In this document: one piece after another, positions 24,541 to 37,204 of the stretch
Layout of the letters: each line of letters starts with the position of its first letter
Position numbering within the stretch: the first letter of the stretch is position 1
Source: Phallusia mammillata
Taxonomy: Eukaryota; Chordata; Ascidiacea; Phlebobranchia; Ascidiidae
Length of the DNA: 64,000 nucleotides
NCBI GenBank assembly: GCA_003260075.1
Contig: QLIY01000194.1
Span: forward strand, 62,001-126,000
Reading direction: 5' to 3'
The notes under the pieces: generated by a model
Databases searched by the model: none
Seen by the model: the letters and a program-made list of their open reading frames with translations, nothing else
Told to the model about the DNA's origin: nothing
Program-made: the position numbers and the translations under genes

Positions 24541-26020
24541 ACTTCGTTCGGTGCAAAACATTTTCCATGATACTGTGGCGAAGTTGTTTGAAGGCAATAT
24601 CCAAGGCTTGTCCCTTCAGAATACACCTCGCTACAGGACAGCAGTTTAAACTTTCTGTGCTTTTGCTGTGCTGCTATTGTTTAGTTTGGGATTTTACTTA
24701 TTTTCGTTTCTTTTTTATACTTTAACTCTTAGTATGTATTTTAGTGTGTGGTGCTTTATTTACTTATTAAAAAGATTTGTGTTAAAACTGTGACCTTTTA
24801 AAGTCGTGTATAAATTTTGCGAATAAAAAGTTTTAAACCTTCATTTGATTGTAATGTCTTTGAAATTTTGGTTTGTTGATTAATTGGAACGAGCCGCTAA
24901 TTCATTGTCGTGTACGCAGTGCTTTAGTCGTAAATATGTGTGTCACTCATCCACTATTATCTACTTTTATGACGTCATCATACAAATGACCTAAAGAAGA
25001 AAGTCCATTCTATTTCTAACTTCGGTTTTGGTCAGTTTTTGGGGGGGGGGGTGGGTATCGTATATGCAAGTTTCCACACTACACCATAGGCCTACCCTAG
25101 GTAAGCATCGACAAGGTGGACATAAAGACATTTCTAAACGTTTCTGCGTGTTACAGAATGAAGAAATCAAATCAGAAAATTCAGCAGACGGCGGATCCGG
25201 TGATACTGCTGATGACGCAAAAGGTGAAAACAGGTGCCCTACTCTTAGCCACGTGGAGTAGGATTTTGGTTCTTGGTGTTAGTCATTACGGAGGATAACA
25301 TTTTTGTTTACATTAGACATACAGACACATTCGAAAGACAATGAAGACGAACTGGAATTTGGACTTGATTGAACTTCGTTCGGTGCAAAACATTTTCCAT
25401 GATGCTGTGGCGAAGTTGTTTGAAGGCAATATCCAAGGCTTGTCCCTTCAGATTACACCTCGCTATAGGACAGCAGTTTAAACTTTCTGTGCTTTTGCTG
25501 TGCTGCTATTGTTTAGTTTGGGATTTTACTTATTTTCGTTTCTTTTTTATACCTTAACACTTAGTATGTACTCTTAGTATGTGTGGTGCTTTATTTACTT
25601 ATCAAAAAGATTTGTGTTAAAACTGTGACCTTTTTAAGTCGTGTATAATTTTGCGAATAAAAAGTTTTAAACCTTCATTTGATTGTAATGTCTTGGGGGG
25701 GGGGTTTAACTCTTAGTATGTATTTTAGTGTGTGGTGCTTTATTTACTTATTAAAAAGATTTGTGTTAAAACTGTGACCTTTTAAAGTCGTGTATAAATT
25801 TTGCGAATAAAAAGTTTTAAACCTTCATTTGATTGTAATGTCTTTGAAATTTTGGTTTGTTGATTAATTGGAACGAGCCGCTAATTCATTGTCGTGTACG
25901 CAGTGCTCTAGTCGTAAATATGTGTGTCACTCATCCACTATTGTCTACATCTATGACGTCATGATACAAATGACCCAAAAGAAGAAAGTCCATTCTATTT
26001 CTAACTTCGGTTTTGGTCAG
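24224..26020. repeat. Triplicated 3' end of DNAAF1 joined by G runs
   Basis: 24224-25040 reappears from 25052 to 25694 after an 11-base G run (25041-25051). A 10-base G run (25695-25704) then joins to a third partial copy, 25705 to about 26020, matching 24721-25040. The second copy carries exons 25157-25223 and 25317-25372 with two amino-acid changes (ESKSENLAD versus EIKSENSAD). The third piece matches the first copy better than the second. This reads as two haplotypes stitched together. Confidence 0.85.
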
Positions 26021-26090
26021 TTTTTTGTGTGACGTTAACAGGCAGTTTTAGATGAAATTTCAGATAGTGAGTTAGGTTTGGTACAATAGA

Positions 26091-26343
26091 CCAAATTGTC
26101 AGTGAAAAAAAGCTGTTTAAACAAGGTACAGCGTACAGGTGTAACGGTGTTATATTAAGTTTTAGATGTTGAGAGCAGTTTAAATATTACATGCAATGCA
26201 AGTTGGTTATTTGGGGGGGGGGGGCCAAATTGTCAGTGAAAAAAAGCTGTTTAAACAAGGTACAGCCTACAGGTGTTATATTAGGTTTAAAATTAAATGT
26301 TGAGAGCAGTTTAAATATTACATGCAATGCAAGTTGGTTATTT
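26091..26343. repeat. ~120-bp duplication around a 12-base G run
   Basis: 26091-26212 and 26225-26343 both start ccaaattgtcagtgaaaaaa and both end agttggttatttg. They are separated by G12 at 26213-26224. Small indels distinguish the copies. It is upstream of HOOK and non-coding. Confidence 0.85.
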
Positions 26344-26510
26344 GTAAGACAACATTGGGTATTAAGAATAACCAACAGACAGTATAGTAACTGGCTGTAA
26401 CTTAATACTCAAAATACAATATCTGATTATTTATAGAATCATCTTTTTTAATTAAACTGCTTACAAAATACAAATTGAAAAAATTCCTTGGGTTGCCTCG
26501 GAACAGTTCT

Positions 26511-29500
26511 ATGAAAATGGAATCCTCACAGCTATGTGACTCATTGATTATCTGGGTATGTATTTTTTGTACTAACTCTAAATTCATTTATGTTGCTGTT
26601 ACAGTTAACTATAGTTTTAAATGTGAACTGCAATAAGAATTACTGCTTTTTATATTTCATATGTAAATGACTAAATGACTAAACCTTATTATTCATGTTG
26701 TCTTAGATATCGGGGTTTAAAATATCGTCACCAAACCGACATATCCATGACTTGACTGATGGTGTTGCCATGGCAAAGATATTAAATCAAATGTAAGTAA
26801 AATAGGTGGTTAAAAGTAGTCCTGCAGTGACATGTTTATAAATTTAAGTAGTTCAGCAAAATATCACAATTCAGGATGTTTACTACAAAGTCATAGGTGA
26901 ACATCTTTCAAACCAAAAACTGTTTTTATTTTGTGCACAGGGGGGGGGGGGAAATCACAATTCAGGATGTTTACTACAAAGTCGTAGGTGAACATCTTTC
27001 AAACCAAAAACTGTTTTTATTTTGTGCACAGGGATTCTGCATACTTCAACGAAGCATGGATTGGAAGAATAAAATCTGATGTTGGTGATAACTTTAGATT
27101 AAAGGTAACATAGCTTGTCATGCTATTGTCCAGCATTTGATTTAGCTGATAAATTTGTTTGTTAAACATTGTATATATATATTGTTGTCCAGAAACAAAT
27201 TGTTACATTTTTTTTAAGTAATTGTTTTAGGCCTAAATCTTAGCCCACCAGAGTAAGTTTTCAATTTGTTGCATTTTGTTTGCAGACAAATAACCTCAGA
27301 AAAGTTCTCAACCACATTGTGGACTATTTTAAAGAGGTATTTTATGGTGTGATAAGCTTAACATTAAACTCAATCAACCAGTATATAGAACCAGGTCATG
27401 AACCTAATGTCTTTGAAAATCTTCATCATAAAACAGTTGTTAATTTGTGTTTGGATCATTGCATTTATTATGACATTTGGTTAGATTACATTTTTTTGTC
27501 AAAACTACCTTAAAAAACATTGGTAACTTTATTATGAATTAATATTTGTCATTCAAATGTTTATTTGTAAGGCTAATTGAATTTGTTAAATATTTTTTTT
27601 TTTTGTAAATGCAGCTTTAACAATGTTTCATGCCTTGATGTATTATTATTTGTTTAATAGGTCAGTGGCAATCAAATTGTAGGCTATGACATGCCAGATG
27701 TGTCACTTGTCAGCGAAGTGGCAGATAAACATCATTTGGGAAGGCTCCTGCAGCTTATGCTTGGTGTTGCAGTAAACTGCCCAGGAAAACAACGTAAGAT
27801 TTTACTTTTTCGTATGTAGGGATGAAATTAGCCATGACGTTCATGTTTTATTCATTGAAATGCCATGCAATAACCAAATGCAGTGTCATACCGGTTTTCT
27901 CTCAAACACCACTGTACATGGTTAATGTTGACTTCCAATTAAGTGACACATTTAAGACTTGTAGCCTTATGGCCTAAGTTAAGGAAAACTTCAATGCACA
28001 ACACAACATAATACAGATTTTACTAAACAACAAGTTTTAACTTTCATCTACTTTGTATACATAGACTACATTGAAGAGATTATGAAACTGGATGAAGATG
28101 TACAACATGTAGTTATGACAGCTATTCAGGTAGGCAAACTATATGCAAAATATGGGTATATGTATAACAAGGCTGTCATATTTTTTCTGTTTTTGAAATA
28201 TTTTACTAACACATATATGCTTGATATTCAACAGGAGCTGATGCAGCATTACCGACCATGCTCTGATACAGTAGATGGTGAAGCACCTGCCACAGTGGAC
28301 AGCGATATGTCACAGCAGCTTAAAGTGCTAGAGGAAAGACTTGCTGATGCTGTGGCTGAAAGGGAAGAAATGGCTCAGCGATGTCATGACCTTGATATGC
28401 AGGTTGGTATTTGATATTAAATTGTGTTCACATGACTTGTACATGTTTTTACACGTCAACAGATATTATGAGACAGCTACCTTACACAATTTATTCTGCA
28501 GCATTTTTTGAAGCATCATAGGATTTTGCAAACTGCAGTGCATGGTTGGCTAGCCTTGTGTATGGTCCCTGTTCACTAGTTTGGGGGGGGGGGGTTTTGA
28601 AGCATCATAGGATTTTGCAAACTGTAGTGCATGGTTGGCTAGCCTTGTGTATGGTCCCTGTTCACTAGTTTGGTGGTCTTGTATCTTGGTTTAAATTAAC
28701 TGTCCTTACAAATAACAAATGTAATATTTAAATGTATTCAAAACTAGGACAGCTCCAGTAAACATCATAATAGGACGCAATGATTTGTTGTATTTGCAAT
28801 TGGGTCAAAATGTGTGCATTTGGAGCAAAGAACAGTTGTGCAATTTTATAATTGTAATCTTTGATGTATTATACCAATAATATGGGGTATCAGTGCAGAT
28901 AGGTAATATTTAACCATTTATGTTGAAATGCTGTATAATTTTGGATTGCAATATACTTAACCACAAATATTCTTGCAAATTTACCCTTAGGGAAGCACAC
29001 AATACTCTCTTCCAAACTATAATCAGTATTTAGTGTTCATACACTATTCTCTTACAAAGTACAATTTGGGTTTAGTGTTGTTTGTTCATGGAAGATGTCT
29101 AGTTTAATTTTGGTATAAGTTCTATGTTTGTAACTGTGCAGCTAATGTCTACAACAACCCATTTGCAAAGCCTACGTTGTGATTATGCTGTACTCCATGA
29201 CAAGGTGACATCAACATCCCACATGTGCACACAGATTTTGACATACCACATGTTAATGGCATGTAAAATCAGGGTCCGGTCATCATGGCAATGCTTGCAT
29301 TGGTATAAAACACTTGCTTCAAGGGTCAATGATCACATAAATCCTGTTACATGATAACTTGATCATGTTGTCAACTTTTTATATTCAATGCACAGAAACA
29401 TAGTGGCCATGCATGTTCTGAAACCAATTTGTTTGTCAAGTTGTCACACCTGTGTATAGGTGTTATGCTATTTCATGTGTTAAACATTTAAAGACTTGTT

Positions 29501-32500
29501 GCCATTCTACATTGTTATGATTACCTTTGTAGGTTGCAATGGTACATGAGGAAAAGGCCAATTACCTTCAAGAGAACACAGATCTCCGACAGCGACTCAA
29601 CCAACTGGAGAACTTGGATGACCCCTCATCACCTGCATCCCTTCGACACTCCCAGATGATGAATCAAATAGCAGAGCTGCAGGAGGAAACATACAAGTAA
29701 GAAAAAATATTCTGTGTTGTCCTGACTTAGTTGAAATAATGCAGTGATAGAAAAAAAGTTATTGTTTGGTTGCTTGTGTAGGTTGGAGGCTTCGAGGGAT
29801 GATTACAAGTTGAAATGTGAAGTTGTTGAACAAGAGTTGATTGACACACAGAACAAAGTGGATGAACTTGCCACGCTGGCTGAAGAATCAAGGTAGCACT
29901 TATACAACATATATATTGACCTTGTGATTTAAACATAATGTTAAGTTTTAAAAGGCTTACTGGTATATATGTGTTGAAAACAATGGCAGGTTGTTGAAAG
30001 ATGAGATCGACTACCTTCGTTCAGCATCAGAAAAAGCATCAAAACTTGAATTGACTATTGAAACCTACAAGACTAAGTTAAAAGAACTCACAGACCTTCG
30101 TGGTCAGGTTTGTCTATTAGTTATTATAGTCACTCTTTTAAAAGTTTGTGTTTTTTTACAATTTCCTTGCATTTGTGTTTTCCACAACACAAAATTGGTG
30201 CATACAGTGTTAGTTAAACAATGACAAGCTTATACAATTTCATGCCAGGTCAAGCTGTTGGAAGACAAAAACACTTCCTACATGGAACGAACCATAGACC
30301 TGGAAGAGGAACTCAAAAAGGCCAATGTAGCAAGATCACAGCTTGACACTTATAAGAGACAGGTATTTTTCATGTTTTTGGCCAAGAAACGCTTCATCTT
30401 CCCAATAGAAAACTCAATGTACAAATTGCATTATTAGGTTCTGGATCTCCATAACAAACTTTCAGAGGAAACTCGGCGAGCTGACAAAGCTGAATTTGAA
30501 ATTAAGACAAGAACAGATAAAATTAAAAGTCTTGAAGGCGAAAAGGAGGTAATGTTATATACTTTAACAAGCTTTTTATGTTACACCTGTACATAATGTA
30601 TAACAATATCTTGATGTACAACTATTGCCTTGCCCTTGATATGAGATGATACAATTTCTTAGCTCTGTATTTAACCCGCTTTGTCATGTTTCAGAGGTTA
30701 CAAACTGAACGAGACTCACTACGTGACACAAATGAGGAATTACAATTTACCTCACAACAAGGAAACTTTATGAGTGAGCATCTTCTCGGCTCAGGAGAAC
30801 CTGGAAGCCCAGGACATGAAAACTTCAACCTATCACCCCTGGAAATGAAGTGAGTCCACAAATCTACTAAAACTGTTTGAAATTGGGGCAACTTATTTAT
30901 TCAAAGCAATCTTTTACTGATTATAAATGATTTATAAACAGGGAAAAATTAATTCGCCTTCAACATGAGAACAAGATGCTGAAAGTACAGCAAGGTGAGT
31001 TGGGTGATGAGAGAGTTGTTTCGTTAAGCAGCGATCTGGAGCTTGCCAATTCCAGGATCAACGAGCTGGAGACAGAAACCAGGTGTGTAAATTATTGATT
31101 CAATGTCAACATACCGGCAAAATGGCAGCTAAGCCAATATTTACATATGTGTATCACACTCAACCCTTGATTTTGTAGTGTACTATTGTTACAAATAAAC
31201 ATTGTATTATATATGAGGCAGTTGACTGTTTTTTGGGAAAATTTTTTAGACACAGTAAAAAAGAAACACACATTTGTAGGAAATTGTGACATTTTGTCTC
31301 CCTTCACAAATATGCAAAGAATGTTTATACCACTCAACAACCCAGTCATAAACCACAGTGGTGACTGACTGTAACTAACTCAGTTAATAATAGCCAGCCA
31401 TAAACATTAGACCTAAAGAGTTTTAGTGGACAGTACCAGTATTGGACTTGCCTCTGCTGTTTTTTTACTCTTTCTCACCACTATATTGATATTTAAAGTC
31501 TCATGCTAGGGACTGATTATAATGATTATGGCTCCTTGAGCAATAAAAACAAAATTTGTATGATGATATCTTCTTTGTGCAAAGTTTATATTTCATATTT
31601 TTTCTCGTCCACAGGTTAGGTGGAAGAAGAGTGATTGAACTTGAATCTCAGGTAAAAGATTTGCAAGACGAACTGCAAGTAAAAGGAGCAAGCTCTGAAG
31701 ATGTAAGTTGCATGAAATATGTTTATTGGGCTGTAATGGTGTTTCAACTGATATGCATCACATCACATGTGTGTTTTCTGCCCAAAATGTAAAATAACCT
31801 TGCTTTAAATAATAATAACTCGTTACCTCATTGACATTTCGAAACATATGTCCATAAAATTTAAGTAAGACATAATCACTGTCATAAGTTTTGTTGTGTA
31901 GTTATGGCCATGTTGTAAACTTGTTTCCACATAATACTGCAGTACGATTTATCCACAAAGGAGTGGAGTTAACATATGTATTTTTTCCTGTCTTGGATGT
32001 GCATAACTAATGCCTGCACAACTTATAACATTCTTGCCTGCATTTCTTGTTTGTGTGATACAAGACAATGCATGACGGCTTGTTCTTATTTTGCATGTTC
32101 CCAACTACAGCCTCATGTGAGTATACAATGCATGTTGTCATGTGCTTTTAGCTGTATGTTGGCAATAAACTATAATGCTGCTTTGAATTGATTAACTATA
32201 ATAAAGAAAAGCTTCATTAATACATTGATAGTGAAATCATGGGATCCTTGAGTTTTTGTACTTGTGGTATATATATATATACAGGATTTGTGTATATTTA
32301 AAAGTAGCCAATCACTTGTACTTGAAATTCTATATTTTCATCATTTTGTGGTTGCCGTGTTTTGTTTTTTTCATTGCATGCACTGCAGTTTTTTTGTGAG
32401 TCACTATTTGTGAATATTGGGTGCGGGTATAATTTATTTAAATGCATTTTTGGTTTGAAATAGCTATTGTTAAGTTTAATGATTCATTTTTGTTTTAACT

Positions 32501-34545
32501 ATGTTTGCTACCTTCTGACCCCCTACACATGTGAAATTAGTGTTGGTAGTGTATATTAAACCTGTGACTACTTTTTCCAATTCGCGAAACATGTTGTGAT
32601 ATTTGTAGAATCAAGCACTGCGGCAGAAACTCCAAGAACACAAGTAAGTTCTTTGATAATGTATTTGTCAGACAGTAAAATGTTTTTGTTTACATTCCAC
32701 TTTAACATTGACTTCACATATAACATCACCAGACCATGTGAAGGCAAACATGTATCTCATTATAGGAAGAAGTTGTTTGATACAAATGACGAACTTCAGA
32801 AGAGAAAAGCCTACATTGAATCAGTGGAGCCACAAATTGCTCAAGGAGGTGCGATAAAACTTTGCAGATCAATGCTACCTCATTGTACATTTTGAGTCTT
32901 TCTGTCCTTTTTTGTCTACCTGTAATTTTATTGAATTTGCGTATCTTCATCAGTAGCATTCTGTAACAAAAACTAATATATATTTTTTAAATTGTAGACA
33001 AACAAATCACTGAGATGAAGGATTTGTTAAAGAAAAAGGAGGAAGACATGAAGGCTATGGAAGACCGTTATAAAAAGTAAAACTTTGACTTGTTTTATGT
33101 TTTTGAGGAATCAATCAGTATGTTACCTTAAAAATGTAAATTTTACAGATATCTGGAAAAGGCAAAGAGTGTGATCCGCACTCTGGACCCAAACAAAAAC
33201 CAGCAGAACATGACTCCACAGATCAACAAACTTAAAACTGACCTTAACGAGAAAACTAAGCTCATTAAAGAGATGGAGGTATGCAAATTCAACATTGTTT
33301 TATTTGGGATTTACTTAGTCTTGCCCTTCGAAGGTAGTGTTGTGAAGCCTTTTTTACTGATAGGCCTTAAAATACAAATGCTCGTGGGGTGTACAATTCA
33401 ATAGGCCGCGGGTTGCACACCCCCGTCTAAGACATAATAATAAAGTCTTATAGTAGCTAATAATTACCTTACCTAACCGACCTATGTAACACTTGTAGAA
33501 AGACAACGAGCGAGTAAAATCAGTACGAGATCAAGAAGAGAAACTGATCGTCAACGCTTGGTACAACATGGTAAGTTCAAGTCTGTGCAGTCTCAAGTAC
33601 AGCATTTTGCATATATTGCATAACGAGCTAATTATGGACTAAAATAAACAACATAGAATGTGGTATTTGATCCATCAAGGCGATTATTATAGTACAGTTG
33701 TAAACAGTCCGACCCGTTATAAAAACATGGCAAACCCGGAAATCAACTAAAATGTCAACATACACCGTATAACGTGTACAAAAAGGTTTCAAATTTTATT
33801 GCTTTATATCGTTTGGACTTGTTTGTGTTATGGGTCGGCACTAAAACCAAAAATTTATAACCACAAAAACCCGAAGGAAATTGCACATCGATCAACGTTA
33901 AACCCAAACCTGTCAATATACTGTAAACGTCTGTACCTTCTTACAAAACAATTATTTATTCTTGCCGATCAGGGCATGCAAATGCATCGTAAGGCGGTGG
34001 ACGAACGTTTGTCACACACAAGTCCCGGCCAATCCTTTCTCGCCCGACAAAGGCAAGTTTCTTCGGCTCGACGTTCCCATCCAGGCACGGTGCAGAGGTA
34101 AGCGAATGTTAGATGGACGTTTGCATGGAACGGTTTTGTTTTTTGTGGGGATTATCTTTTTTTATTTAGGTTTGGAATGTAAATGCATGTGTTTTACGTT
34201 GTTGGGAAAGGTATGCTTAGAACAAACAAACAGCTCAAAGTAAAGATTAGGCCCCAAACTCATACCAAACCATAACAGTGGTTCTTACCTTTTAAATTAA
34301 CTGTCAACGGTTAACTCAAGGCCGGATCTGGCCCAAAGACCGTAGTTTGGTGACTCCCGATTTACAAACATTTTCCTCTGTATGCAATTTCTTACTGGTT
34401 AAGAACCACTAGCTTATAACATTCGGGACCGGGGTAGAAAGTGGTGTTTGTTAAGATGTTGTCACCTCACTTTTACTAACCCTTGTTTTGTTTTATTTTC
34501 TTACTCGTGCATGACGTCAGCTATCTGACGACGGCCAGCAACTAG
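26511..34545 (+). CDS. HOOK: HOOK homologue, dynein-dynactin adaptor, 723 aa
   Basis: Links cargo and endosomes to dynein on microtubules. Exons: 26511-26555, 26707-26792, 27032-27104, 27286-27336, 27661-27793, 28065-28129, 28235-28402, 29533-29696, 29782-29892, 29990-30107, 30249-30362, 30438-30548, 30695-30849, 30942-31082, 31615-31702, 32609-32643, 32766-32848, 32998-33076, 33149-33278, 33499-33570, 33973-34097, 34521-34545. The N-terminal Hook (calponin-homology-like) domain spans about residues 8-155 (LCDSLIIWISGF, DLTDGVAMAKIL, LGRLLQLMLGVAVNC, VQHVVMTAIQELM). A long coiled coil follows (about 170-630), with AQRCHDLDMQV and LEEELKKANVARSQLDTYKR. The conserved C-terminal motif runs KYLEKAKSVIRTLDPNKNQ, AWYNMGMQMHRKAVDERL and SPGQSFLARQRQVSSARRS. 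The start is the ATG at 26511 (a second ATG at 26517). The last 8-codon exon is a best guess; two other in-frame terminal exons exist downstream. Confidence 0.96.
26863..27031. repeat. 78-bp duplication around an 11-base G run, including a splice acceptor
   Basis: 26863-26940 and 26954-27031 are near-identical, with G11 at 26941-26951 between them. Both end in the tttgtgcacag acceptor. Only the second is followed by the HOOK exon-3 coding sequence. Confidence 0.85.
28506..28673. repeat. 79-bp duplication around a 10-12 base G run
   Basis: ttttgaagcatcataggatt... to ...gttcactagtttgg occurs at 28506-28584 and again at 28595-28673, differing by one C/T. The G run is at 28583-28594. It lies in a HOOK intron. 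Confidence 0.85.
34276..34411. mobile_element. Short hAT-like element, 136 bp
   Basis: Ends CAGTGGTTCTTACC and GGTTAAGAACCACTA form an imperfect terminal inverted repeat of the CAGTGG hAT type. The flanking 8-mers (aaccataa, gcttataa) match only partly. It lies in the last HOOK intron. Confidence 0.6.
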
Positions 34546-37204
34546 TGGGCGCTGTTTGTTGCTGTGGCGGTCCTCCCTCCCACTTCATCTCACTGTTTGA
34601 TGACGTGTTGTGTTGGGAAGTCTACGTTAGACTCTCGCAGTCATTTTACTAACCCGCGGACAGTGGTATTGTCATTCTATACTGGTTAACATGTTACATC
34701 GACTGTTAAAAAAAAACTGTTAAAATAACATTTTTGCCGTTACGAAAAATTGACTCCATTTTGAAAACACAAAGCAATACCACTGCCCGTTATTGCATGC
34801 AACAAACCATTGGAGTTGTTTAGCTTTCATTAGTTGCAATTTATTGTGTTATTTTCACATTGGCAAAAAAATATTTACACCACCCAAACGTTTAAATTAA
34901 TATGCTTGCAATTTTTCTTTTATGCTTGATTTTGTTTTTTTGTTGGCTTGAGCACGTTTTACGAATCAACATGTTTATTTCGTCGTCAATGTTTGTGTTT
35001 TTGTTCGTTTTGTTTCCATGTTTTCGGTTGCCATGACGACTCACACGTGCAGAAAGGAGCCAGACGCACAGCGCCACCGCATGTCCGAAACACTCGCGTC
35101 GTGGACTTACATGTGACGTCATCGTCTGATCACAAGCCATTCCCAGTATTTTTACCTTTCATAATACGACACGACGCTTGATACGTGCAATTTCCTAACA
35201 CATCAAATTTAAATCTCAGTGCGCAGTAACCGTATTCGCTGCTTTTGCTATATAGGCTGCTACAACGCATAGGCGATACTTAGAACCCTTGTAAACCCGA
35301 AGAAGAACTGGACAGTGCAATTTTCATAGCACGTGGAGTATAACACCGTCTCACCCCAGCTGCACTATCTGTTGAAACTTTGTCCAATATGTTTCTTATC
35401 TTATGTTTGCACGTTACAGCGTGACAAATTTCGGTTTGAACTTTCTTTTTCCTTTCTTTATATCACGTTATGTGGTCTTGACATGGCTTTTGCGCAGAGA
35501 CCAGGACGTCGACACACTTCTCTCCCACGTGTCATTCGTTGTGTGACATCATCACCAGGTGACGTCATCACCTTGCTAAGTGTTAACGTCAAATCATAAA
35601 CCCCGCCACCTCCCTATGCATCGTGCTGCTGCTGTTTTGTGTGACGTACGCTTGTTCGTTGTGCGCATGCGCCGCTCTGTTGTCATGGAAGTGGTCGTTC
35701 GGACTTGCAGCTCGGATGGTTTCATTTCGTGCTCAAAACAGATTTTCACCGTTTTGTGAAGAAAATCTGGCGTGGTTTGTTTTATCGTACTTACTGTCTA
35801 TAAATTTTATCGTTAGCAAATTTGTAATAATCCTGTACCAAAAAATATTATAACATTGTCTGAACGTATATAATGTAACGTTCATAGTACTCAAACTTGC
35901 TGCTTGATATAGGCAAGTCCACTTTCCGGACGCAGGAAAACGGGATCCAGCCTCCTTTGTCACGTGGTGGGCATAACCACAGCTATAAACTTACCTTTGC
36001 CAAAATCGCCTCCAATACTGTATAATGTGTTAAAATTGTCGCCCCTTTGCTGCGCTCTATTGAAGCCTCTGCGCAGGTACTCTAAGCTTTCTCAAATTTG
36101 TGCAAAATGTCAAATGTAATGCTACTTTGATGTGCACATTCTATATGTACGATACACCGAGGTGTGCTTCTATTTACAAATGTTTATCCGACGTTTATTA
36201 TTGCTGCCGCTATTGTGTGTCCCCCGCTGTTTTTTCTAACCCTGAAGTCGGCCGCATTAGTGTAATTTCCATATTTATTTTACGCGCCAAACCTTATTGC
36301 CACGTCATAACTAACACACACTGCGTTCTAATTGCAAACCCTAACCAAAGATATCGATGGTTTATAGCCAATCTCCACGACGGCTTGCAGATTAACCCCA
36401 TTCGAAGTGCCTTTCATATACGGTTGATTGTCATCTAATGTCGGCATATTGTCGTCGATTTTACAGATTTTTATCCCAGTATGGTTTTGTGTACACTTAC
36501 GATTGCACGCCGAAGCAAAGGCACCGTTTTTGCTGCAATTTTGTGCGTTTTATTGCTGTTCGAAACTACCACTAGGTCAGGGTGCAAACTCACTCGAAAT
36601 CTCTGTGTTTGCGAATTGGTGAATACATTTATTTCGTCATGTACGACGCATACGGTTACCAACATAGAACTAAAAAGTAAAATCAGGTTTTAGAACACTT
36701 GTCCGCAGACACGACTGTTTGAGACAAAGATTGTTTAAACTGAGAAAACAGGACAAAATTTCTGTTTTAGTCATCGTTTAGCTGCCAGTGGCTTCGCTTT
36801 TGTAGCTCTTAGGAAGTTCAAAATTGTTTTCTGCAAAGAAATACAGATTTTGTTCAGACATTTGTAACTGGCGTACATAGCTGACTTGTCATTGCGTCCC
36901 GAATCTGATTTTTACACAAAAAGACCGAAATGCAAGTAGGTGATATTGCGAAGTCAGGCCCGAATCAAGCACCTTTCATTTAAATTTTAAAACCAATCGA
37001 AAGAGTCCGGATGTATTTATCAATAACCCCAAACCGTTATAAAGCTTTGGTACTCTTTGTTTTGTGCCAATGAAACGATTGCTCAACTGGTATAGTGCGC
37101 ATAATGACAGATTGTGGTGTTTTTATTGTTACTTGATGTTGGACAACTGTAAAATCATTGCAAGAACCCATAGACAGAATGAAAACGAAAGCAAGATTTG
37201 TTAG
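34546..37204. other. Tail-to-tail intergenic region with candidate alternative HOOK 3' exons
   Basis: Between the HOOK stop and the dehydrogenase stop. Two stretches, 35053-35116 and 35498-35546, follow good acceptors (cgtgcag, tgcgcag) and continue the HOOK reading frame (phase 2) to a stop. Minus-strand AATAAA for the dehydrogenase lies at 37122-37127. Other ORFs here (e.g. 36100-36438) show no family features. Confidence 0.45.
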
